Shown here piece after piece: positions 1 to 4,913 of a stretch of 7,370 nt of DNA. The stretch's first letter is position 1. Every line of letters begins with the position of its first letter. The translations under genes were made by a program, and so were the position numbers. Source of the stretch: Alphaproteobacteria bacterium (GTDB lineage Bacteria; Pseudomonadota; Alphaproteobacteria; UBA8366; JADFVY01); the NCBI GenBank assembly GCA_029881615.1, contig JAOUMF010000088.1:1-7370 (forward strand). Reading direction: 5' to 3'. Below the pieces are notes generated by a model, which did no database searches, had not been told where the DNA came from, and saw nothing but the letters and a program-made list of their open reading frames with translations.

Positions 1-629
1 AGCCGTGGCGCGACCGCGGCCGCGCGGCCGACCGCATGAATCGCCGGGTAATTCCGTTCGAGCAACTCTTCGCCCACCGTTACCGCGAACTCGGCGTTGA
101 ATTCGCCGGCCAGGTCTTGCGCGGCCCGCGCCAGATCGGCCGGTCCCATATCGCCGGCCGGGGTGTTGATCAGGTCACGCACCTGATTTGTGGCGGTTGC
201 CGCGGCGATAACCCAGGTTCGGTCGGCGCCCTTGGGCCAGGCAAGATTGCATTCGGGCGTTTCGTTCTTCTTGTAGCGGCTGAAGGCATATGAACCCAGC
301 GCCCAGCCCAGCGCCGCGCGGTTGGCCGCCTCGGCCGACAGTTCGCCGTCGATGCGATAGTTTCCCGCCGGCAGGGCCACCGCCGCGCCGCCCCAGGACC
401 AGATGTCGTTATCTCCCTCGACACCCACCAGCGCGCCGCCGATCGGGCTGCCGTTGCCGCCGGGAAGCAACAATACGGTTCCTGGCTTGGCCTTGAATCC
501 GGCGGCGGCGATCCAGCCGGCTGTACCGTTCGAAAGACGGGCCGCAACGTTAGACAGCGCGTCGGGCCCAACCGGGATCAGGGGAATCGATGTGGTACCG
601 TCATCTTCGATCAGGCAATCAACCGGCAC
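1..629 (-). CDS. M17 leucyl aminopeptidase family protein, N-terminal part (runs off left edge)
   Basis: About 209 codons are visible; the C-terminus lies outside the window. The protein begins MPVDCLIEDD and contains RDLINTPAGDMGPADLA near residues 151-167, then NYPAIHAVGRAA near 193-204. This pattern is typical of M17 (leucyl/cytosol aminopeptidase) proteins at the junction of the small N-terminal domain and the metallopeptidase domain. Family members are cytoplasmic two-metal exopeptidases that remove N-terminal residues from peptides. The metal ligands and catalytic residues would lie beyond position 1, so activity cannot be judged here. I chose the GTG start at 629 because AGGAGAA sits 5 bases upstream. 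An in-frame ATG at 674 would add 15 residues, but it has no Shine-Dalgarno and lies near the predicted transcription start. It is co-directional with the EipB-family gene upstream (111-base gap) but probably has its own promoter. Family assignment is firm; the exact subfamily (PepA, PepB or other) is not. Confidence 0.87.
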   Translation of the reverse strand, partial: MPVDCLIEDDGTTSIPLIPVGPDALSNVAARLSNGTAGWIAAAGFKAKPGTVLLLPGGNGSPIGGALVGVEGDNDIWSWGGAAVALPAGNYRIDGELSAEAANRAALGWALGSYAFSRYKKNETPECNLAWPKGADRTWVIAAATATNQVRDLINTPAGDMGPADLARAAQDLAGEFNAEFAVTVGEELLERNYPAIHAVGRAAAVAPR

Positions 630-682
630 GTCAGTTCTCCTAGCAGCCGAATTCAGTTCTGGATCAAATACCATCCAGGCTG

Positions 683-711
683 TTTCTAGCCGTGGCGGCC
701 AGACAGGGCAA
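683..711 (-). promoter_or_regulatory. Candidate sigma70-type promoter for the aminopeptidase gene
   Basis: On the minus strand, TTGCCC (706-711) and TAGAAA (683-688) are separated by exactly 17 bases. Each matches four of six consensus positions. Transcription would start near 676, giving a leader of about 47 bases to the GTG start at 629. This is a pattern match only; two 4/6 hexamers can occur by chance. Confidence 0.33.
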
Positions 712-740
712 ATTATTCCGAAATCGGTGCGGCCGGCCGG

Positions 741-1517
741 TCAGCACTGCGGCGTGGGAAGCGCCCTGATATCGATCAGTTCCTCGCGCGTCGTGAACAT
801 CTCATTGTTTTGCGTGGCCAGGCTGGTGACGCCATTGGCGTGCGCCAGGGCCGTTACCTGAATATTTCCGGCTGGTCCCTGGCTGAACATCTTGGTTTCG
901 AGCAACCATCCCGCTTGGGATATCAGATTGGCGTCTCCGCTTGGATTAACCGACGGGACGACGCCACGCTTGCGAACGGTATAGGTATGGTTCGTAATAT
1001 CGCCATCGCTGAATATCAGCTGTTTCCACTGTTTCTTGCCGGCGCCCAATTGGTCGATCGATCCAAGAGTGGACGCAATCGTAAAGGCCGTGCCGGCGGG
1101 AAGATCCAATGTTTCGCCCTGGGGTTCCCGATAGGTAACGACACCGGGTTTTCCCGCGCCCTGCAGTTTGGCGACGCCTTTTTTGTGATTTATGACGTCG
1201 CCGTTCAATTGTGTAAGCGTGTCGAACTCCATCCTGTTTCCGTCGAGCGCTTCATAGGTTCTGGATATTGCCTTGATCTGGGACTCGGTCCCGTTGATCG
1301 TAAAGTTGAAAATCATCCTGGTAACTATTTTCCATTTCTGGCAATCGCGCGAGATACTGTAGCGCGTGGTCCCCTCCCATGATTGAAGTTCCCCGGGCCC
1401 ATGATATTTCTTCAGCGTCGAGGCGTAGGTGGCTTCATGGGGCACGATTTCGGCCGCGGATAGCAGCGACATCGGGAATATGGCCAAGGTTGCGGCCAGG
1501 GTTGCAACAATCCTCAT
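741..1517 (-). CDS. Periplasmic EipB-family (DUF1849) protein, short form
   Basis: A 258-residue secreted protein. Residues 1-22 form a signal peptide with a hydrophobic core ending in SAA, and predicted cleavage leaves a mature protein starting EIVPHEATY. It has only two cysteines: Cys59 in SRDCQKW and Cys258, the last residue, in LPTPQC. This matches the EipB/DUF1849 pattern, in which an early and a C-terminal cysteine form a disulfide in a periplasmic beta-spiral fold. In Brucella, EipB supports cell-envelope integrity; its biochemical activity is not established. A second conserved patch is AHANGVTSL near 225-233. This is the simplest of the three paralogs here, with no low-complexity insertion, and its length is closest to that of the single-domain family. 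ATG 1515-1517 is preceded by AAGGAA at 7 bases. It is divergent from the glutathione S-transferase gene. Family call is by motif recognition, without alignment. Confidence 0.82.
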   Translation of the reverse strand: MRIVATLAATLAIFPMSLLSAAEIVPHEATYASTLKKYHGPGELQSWEGTTRYSISRDCQKWKIVTRMIFNFTINGTESQIKAISRTYEALDGNRMEFDTLTQLNGDVINHKKGVAKLQGAGKPGVVTYREPQGETLDLPAGTAFTIASTLGSIDQLGAGKKQWKQLIFSDGDITNHTYTVRKRGVVPSVNPSGDANLISQAGWLLETKMFSQGPAGNIQVTALAHANGVTSLATQNNEMFTTREELIDIRALPTPQC

Positions 1518-1687
1518 CTTGCGATTCCTTATCTTTATTGTTGAAGCTGGCGGCTCGCCATGCTTGAAACGCGAGACACGCCTTTAGTGTTTTCTGCTTC
1601 ACATTCTCGCGGAACGGGTGTTTCTATTCCGTTAATGCGCGGCAAATCCCTGGTAATCGCGATGCTCAACCGAGGAGAATATCCGTA

Positions 1688-2350
1688 ATGCCGGACCTGA
1701 CATTGATTGTCGGCAACAAAAATTATTCGTCATGGTCGCTGCGGGCGTGGCTGTCCTTGCGCATGGCCGGGTTAGCCTTCGACGAGATCGTGATACCCCT
1801 GGATCAACCCGATACCGCGTCGCGTATTCGAGAATATTCTCTGGCCGGGCGCGTGCCGGTTCTGCGCCATGGCGATCGCACAATCTGGGACTCGCTGGCG
1901 ATTTGCGAATATGCCGCGGAACTGGCGCCGGATGCCGGTCTTTGGCCGGAGGATCGGACTGCCCGTGCCGTGGCGCGCGCCGTCAGCGCGGAAATGCATT
2001 CCGGTTTTGCCGTTCTTCGCGGGGCATTGCCGATGAATATCCGCGCGGACCGTCCCGGTGTCCCCATTTCAGACGACACAAGGGCCGATATCGATCGCGT
2101 TTGCCGGATCTGGGGCGATTGCAGAGAGGAATTCGGCAAGGATGGACCGTTTCTGTTTGGTCCTTTCTGCATCGCCGACGCCATGTTTGTGCCGGTTGCC
2201 GCGCGTTTTCGCGGCTATGGCATCAAGGTGGATGAAACTGCGCGGGATTATATTGAGGCCGTGCTCTCCCTGCCAGCGATGCAGGAATGGTCAGGGGCCG
2301 CAATGGCGGAACCCTGGATTCTGGAGAGCGAGGAGATCGGCGCCGGATAG
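1688..2350 (+). CDS. Glutathione S-transferase family protein
   Basis: A 220-residue cytoplasmic protein of usual GST length. The N-terminal thioredoxin-like domain (about 1-80) contains NKNYSSWSLRAWL (10-22), whose serines are at the position of the catalytic residue in bacterial Ser-type GSTs. It also has the cis-proline motif VPVL (56-59) and the Asp68-Ser69 pair in IWDSLAICEY, which normally holds the gamma-glutamyl group of glutathione. The helical C-terminal domain (about 88-210) has FLFGPFCIADAMFVP, the N-capping region with Asp164, where a Cys stands at the position often occupied by Ser or Thr. Members conjugate or reduce electrophiles using glutathione; the substrate cannot be read from sequence. 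ATG 1688 follows GAGGAG at 10 bases. The gene stands alone on the plus strand between EipB-family genes: divergent from the short form and convergent with the second paralog (65 bases between stops). Confidence 0.9.
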   Translation: MPDLTLIVGNKNYSSWSLRAWLSLRMAGLAFDEIVIPLDQPDTASRIREYSLAGRVPVLRHGDRTIWDSLAICEYAAELAPDAGLWPEDRTARAVARAVSAEMHSGFAVLRGALPMNIRADRPGVPISDDTRADIDRVCRIWGDCREEFGKDGPFLFGPFCIADAMFVPVAARFRGYGIKVDETARDYIEAVLSLPAMQEWSGAAMAEPWILESEEIGAG

Positions 2351-2415
2351 AGAGCCGGGCCGGAGCCGATCACCCTGTGCAAGTTCCGTATCGATGCGGT
2401 CAAACGTGACCCGCG

Positions 2416-3558
2416 CTAGTTGATAACCGAAGCATTGGTTATCGACGGGTCTTCGCCGGTATCGCCGTTCTGCGGCTCGTCAACGCCTTCCGCAGGCGTC
2501 TTTTCGACATCCTCGACCGGGGCCGCTTCTACGTCTTCGCCTTCGACGGGCATGACCTTTTCGACGACCGCTTCACAGTCTTTGGAGGCTTTTGCTTCAT
2601 CTGTCGTGCCCGCATCCTGAACTTCAGCGGGTTTTTCGCCATCGACGACATCTTCTTCTTTTCTGGCCACTACGGCATCGATGCAGTCCATTGACAGCTG
2701 AAGTTCTTCCGGTGGTTTGGGGCGGTTGCAGTTTGGCGCCGGAAGCTGTCTGACCTCGGTCAGTTCCGCATTGATCGTGGTAATGCCGGATTTCATCTTC
2801 ATGAAGCTGGCTACGCCGCTGTCATGAATCTGGATCATCGTGTAGGCTTCTTCTTCTTCTTCCTTCAGATCCTCGTCTTTGTCTTTTTCTTCATCTTGAC
2901 CTTCGGGAATTGGCGTGGCGCGCAGTCGCCAGGAGCGACCGTCGACCAAGCCGGCATCTCCCTTGGGCGGGATCGCCAGGATAATCGGTTCGCCACCAAT
3001 ATTTCGGATTTCAACGAATTTCGCTTGTGGGTCGAAGTAGTTGTGCTTTGCGGTGGTTCCTTCGGTGATCAAGGCTTCCACGATCTGGCGCATGGCGGTG
3101 ATCGGCATTTCCACCCCCTTGGGTAGTTTCCGCTCGTACCGCTTCGGTTTTTCGTATTTTACCGTGCCAGGCTCGCCATCGGCCGGTATCGTGGCGCTGC
3201 CGCGATAATCCAGGCGGCCTTTGCCGGACAGATCCTGCCAGTAAACGAAATTGATGTTCTGTCCGTTCAGGCTCTCGCGCTGACGGAACATGGTATGAGT
3301 GCGGGATTTTTCCCCGCTATCCAGTTCAAGCAGGAACAGAAATTCGGAATGCGATTGCCAGTGCGCGCAATCGCGTTTGACACGCATGCCCATGGCGCCT
3401 TTGGCGGTGATGACCGCACCTTTGTAGTCTATTTCGGCAAGGCTGAGCCTGTAGGTGGCCTCGTAACTTGCAAGACCGGTGCTTTGGGCGAGGGCGGCGG
3501 AACTACCCATGCTCAGCGCCAGAATTGCCAGGGGCAGAGATTTCAATTTACGCGTCAT
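2416..3558 (-). CDS. EipB-family (DUF1849) protein with acidic insert and long acidic C-terminal tail
   Basis: A 380-residue secreted protein. The signal peptide (1-24) is MTRKLK, a hydrophobic core, then ALA before Gln25. The EipB-type core spans about 31-277: YEATYRLSL near 32-40, Cys64 in VKRDCAHW, and Cys277 in RQLPAPNC, the pair expected to form the family disulfide. Two additions distinguish it. Residues 221-237 form a charged Asp/Glu/Lys-rich stretch in the late part of the core. After Cys277 comes a tail of about 103 residues, rich in Glu, Asp, Val and Pro, with loose repeats such as PVEGEDVEAAPVEDVE and two more cysteines (Cys292, Cys328). The tail is probably disordered; it might bind cations or cationic envelope components (inference). 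The mature N-terminus lacks the EIVPH motif of its two paralogs. ATG 3556-3558 follows AAGG at 9 bases. It lies 78 bases downstream of the third paralog on the same strand, so co-transcription is plausible. Confidence 0.82.
   Translation of the reverse strand: MTRKLKSLPLAILALSMGSSAALAQSTGLASYEATYRLSLAEIDYKGAVITAKGAMGMRVKRDCAHWQSHSEFLFLLELDSGEKSRTHTMFRQRESLNGQNINFVYWQDLSGKGRLDYRGSATIPADGEPGTVKYEKPKRYERKLPKGVEMPITAMRQIVEALITEGTTAKHNYFDPQAKFVEIRNIGGEPIILAIPPKGDAGLVDGRSWRLRATPIPEGQDEEKDKDEDLKEEEEEAYTMIQIHDSGVASFMKMKSGITTINAELTEVRQLPAPNCNRPKPPEELQLSMDCIDAVVARKEEDVVDGEKPAEVQDAGTTDEAKASKDCEAVVEKVMPVEGEDVEAAPVEDVEKTPAEGVDEPQNGDTGEDPSITNASVIN
2422..2443. terminator. Hairpin over the 3' end of the second EipB-family gene
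   Basis: GATAACC (2422-2428) and GGTTATC (2437-2443) are perfect 7-base inverted repeats separated by 8 bases. They lie within the last codons of the second EipB-family gene and 72-93 bases beyond the GST stop. Neither strand has a T-run after the stem, so this is not a canonical intrinsic terminator. It may be a 3' stabilising hairpin or a weak bidirectional end for the two convergent genes. Confidence 0.3.
2847..2861. repeat. (CTT)5 trinucleotide tract inside the acidic insert
   Basis: Five perfect CTT units occur within a longer pyrimidine-rich stretch on the plus strand. Read on the minus strand, the tract contributes to the run of glutamates in the acidic insertion of the second EipB-family protein. 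Gain or loss of units would keep the reading frame and change only the number of acidic residues. Confidence 0.7.
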
Positions 3559-3576
3559 TGTCTTTTGCCTTCGTTT

Positions 3577-3600
3577 AATCTGGATATCGACGGCCAGATT
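3577..3600 (-). promoter_or_regulatory. Inverted repeat in the gap between the third and second EipB-family genes
   Basis: AATCTGG (3577-3583) and CCAGATT (3594-3600) are perfect 7-base arms around a 10-base spacer. In a minus-strand transcript the hairpin would end 5 bases before the AAGG ribosome binding site (3568-3571) of the second gene. No U-tract follows, so it is not a standard terminator. It could be an mRNA processing or stability element, a translational control hairpin, or a DNA operator if a promoter lies in this gap. Confidence 0.4.
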
Positions 3601-3636
3601 CTGAAATGTCCTTGTATGCAGTCGGGCCGGAACCGG

Positions 3637-4614
3637 TCAGCAGTCGGGGATCGGTTCGCCTTTCAACCAGGCGAGCGTGCCCTTGAACGCGAATGGGCCA
3701 AGATCGATGGTCGTGTCGCTGACCACGCCATTGGCATGAATTTTCGACGTTACGGTTCGGGCCGGGGTCTGGCTTTCGCTGCCCATCACGAAATACTGTG
3801 TCGTGAAGCGCCAGGCCGGGGTGTCCAGCAATTCGGCGTTGCCGTCGGGAATGATCGGGTTGTCGATCTTTTCAAGCTGGGTCGGGCGGTATACCGCCCG
3901 AAACGCATCATCTTTGTTCAGGCCGTCGAAGATTATGAATTCAGGCTGTAGCGAGCCGGCTTCCAGGCTCTCGAGTTGCCTCCGCAAGGCGTCAAACGGA
4001 AAAATTGCCGCCGGATCGACCTCCGCCCTTCGATCATCGGGCCAGTTATATTTCACTTGGACACCGAGAAGGCGCATTTTGATCGTGTTGTCGTTTTTGG
4101 CCGCTTCCGCCTGCTCGGCGGCTTTTTTCGCTTTTGCTTCGGCTTCGGCTTGCGCCGCCGCGGGATCTATCGGTGCCGCTTGTTGTCCGGCGGCTTTCGA
4201 CGCGTCCTCCACGGTCTCGTCCTCGACCTCAATCAACGTGCCACCTTCGGGCCGTATCGCATCGCCGGTGATAATTGCCACGGTTTTCCCATTTAACGTG
4301 GTGCGTGACCAGAACCAGTATTGCTGTGCGCCTACAGCTTCTCGCAAACGTTCTTCAATGACGATGTGTGTTCTGCGATCATCGGTGTATTTGAGGGAGA
4401 AATCGATATGACGGTCGATCCCGTAATGGAAGCAGTCGCGATAAACCTTTACCTCCATGGTTCCGCTGGAGTTTTTCGCGAAACCCTCGATCTTCATTTC
4501 GTCGAGGGTAAGGCGGTACATCGCCTGGTGAGGAACGATTTCGGCTGATATGGCTGGGTTGGAACCAGTCAGGCCGATTAACGCCGCCGCCGCAAATTTC
4601 AAACGAATCTTCAT
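3637..4614 (-). CDS. EipB-family (DUF1849) protein with Ala/Glu/Lys-rich insertion
   Basis: A 325-residue secreted protein. The signal peptide is MKIRLKFAAAALIGLTGSNP followed by AISA, with predicted cleavage after Ala24 leaving EIVPHQAMYRLTL, nearly the same mature start as the short paralog. Only two cysteines are present: Cys61 in VYRDCFHYG and Cys325, the final residue, in GEPIPDC, the framing pair seen in all three paralogs. HANGVVSD near 293-300 matches AHANGVTSL of the short form. Between about 131 and 176 there is an insertion rich in Ala, Glu, Lys and Gln (AEAEAKAKKAAEQAEAAK), likely helical or coiled coil, in a fold otherwise expected to be beta-rich. The frame extends to a TTG at 4656, but the ATG at 4612-4614 puts the signal peptide at the N-terminus and is preferred. 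There is no clear Shine-Dalgarno before it. It is divergent from the hybrid kinase gene. Confidence 0.8.
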   Translation of the reverse strand: MKIRLKFAAAALIGLTGSNPAISAEIVPHQAMYRLTLDEMKIEGFAKNSSGTMEVKVYRDCFHYGIDRHIDFSLKYTDDRRTHIVIEERLREAVGAQQYWFWSRTTLNGKTVAIITGDAIRPEGGTLIEVEDETVEDASKAAGQQAAPIDPAAAQAEAEAKAKKAAEQAEAAKNDNTIKMRLLGVQVKYNWPDDRRAEVDPAAIFPFDALRRQLESLEAGSLQPEFIIFDGLNKDDAFRAVYRPTQLEKIDNPIIPDGNAELLDTPAWRFTTQYFVMGSESQTPARTVTSKIHANGVVSDTTIDLGPFAFKGTLAWLKGEPIPDC

Positions 4615-4631
4615 CGCAAAACGCCAATATT

Positions 4632-4644
4632 CTGTTTGGAACAG
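4632..4644. promoter_or_regulatory. 13-base dyad just upstream of the third EipB-family gene
   Basis: CTGTT-TGG-AACAG is a perfect 5-base inverted repeat around a 3-base centre, 17 bases from the ATG at 4614. The position suits an operator or a leader mRNA structure. A short dyad like this is common by chance, so support is weak. Confidence 0.22.
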
Positions 4645-4804
4645 TGTGCCGTACAAGAACTGCTTGCGGCCCGCTGGAGAGACCGGCCTCTTCAGGATAT
4701 CCGCTCAGTTCTCTGTGAATAAAGCCACAATTAGGTTAATCTCGCGTAAAGGCGCGCGCTTTCGTCCCTGATTTTCCAAAAATGTTCTCTGGTGAATATC
4801 GCTG

Positions 4805-4829
4805 AGGCGGCCAATTTTCCGCGCCGCCT
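4805..4829. promoter_or_regulatory. Inverted repeat abutting the candidate sigma54 promoter
   Basis: AGGCGG (4805-4810) and CCGCCT (4824-4829) form perfect 6-base arms around 13 bases that include an A/T-rich core. The right arm ends one base before the -24 element of the candidate promoter at 4831. This is closer than usual for a sigma54 activator site, so it would fit a repressor or an overlapping regulator better. No family assignment is possible. Confidence 0.28.
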
Positions 4830-4830
4830 T

Positions 4831-4846
4831 TGGCACGGGATATGCA
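4831..4846 (+). promoter_or_regulatory. Candidate sigma54 (RpoN) promoter of the hybrid kinase gene
   Basis: TGGCACGGGATATGCA matches the -24/-12 consensus TGGCACG-N4-TTGCA at every specified base except one (A for the first T of TTGCA). The GG and GC dinucleotides have the required spacing. Transcription would begin near 4857, in the direction of the kinase gene and 57 bases before its preferred ATG at 4914. The match is strong for an unaided reading, but no activator site was identified. Confidence 0.5.
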
Positions 4847-4913
4847 TAAAATGCCGTTTATATGAATGTGGCTGATAATGGGTAGGCTGCAAGGCGACAG
4901 GGCGGAATGCGAT

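Noticed and set aside
629..674. Upstream in-frame ATG at 674 as the aminopeptidase start
   Set aside because: No Shine-Dalgarno precedes it and it coincides with the predicted transcription start, whereas the GTG at 629 has AGGAGAA at 5 bases.
727..747. GTGC/GCAC arms around a GGCCGGCC core near the stop of the short EipB-family gene, considered as a terminator
   Set aside because: The stem is only 4 bases, the palindromic core cannot form a hairpin without a loop, and no T-run follows directly on the minus strand.
403..861. Plus-strand open frame of 152 codons across the aminopeptidase start and the end of the short EipB-family gene
   Set aside because: It overlaps two well-supported minus-strand genes, its translation resembles no family and is Ser/Pro/Arg-rich, as expected for an antisense frame of G+C-rich coding DNA.
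810..1382. Plus-strand open frame of 190 codons antisense to the short EipB-family gene
   Set aside because: The opposite strand has a signal peptide, a ribosome binding site and family motifs; this frame has none.
1563..1588. TTGAAA followed by TAGTGT as a promoter for the GST gene
   Set aside because: Spacing is only 15 bases and the second hexamer matches the -10 consensus at three of six positions.
3295..3951. Plus-strand open frame of 218 codons spanning the gap between two EipB-family genes
   Set aside because: It is antisense to the ends of both genes, has no recognisable motifs, and its composition fits a shadow frame.
4736..4750. TTAA-rich stretch considered as a CtrA-type site (TTAA-N7-TTAA)
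   Set aside because: The second half reads GTAA at the wrong spacing, so the motif is not met.
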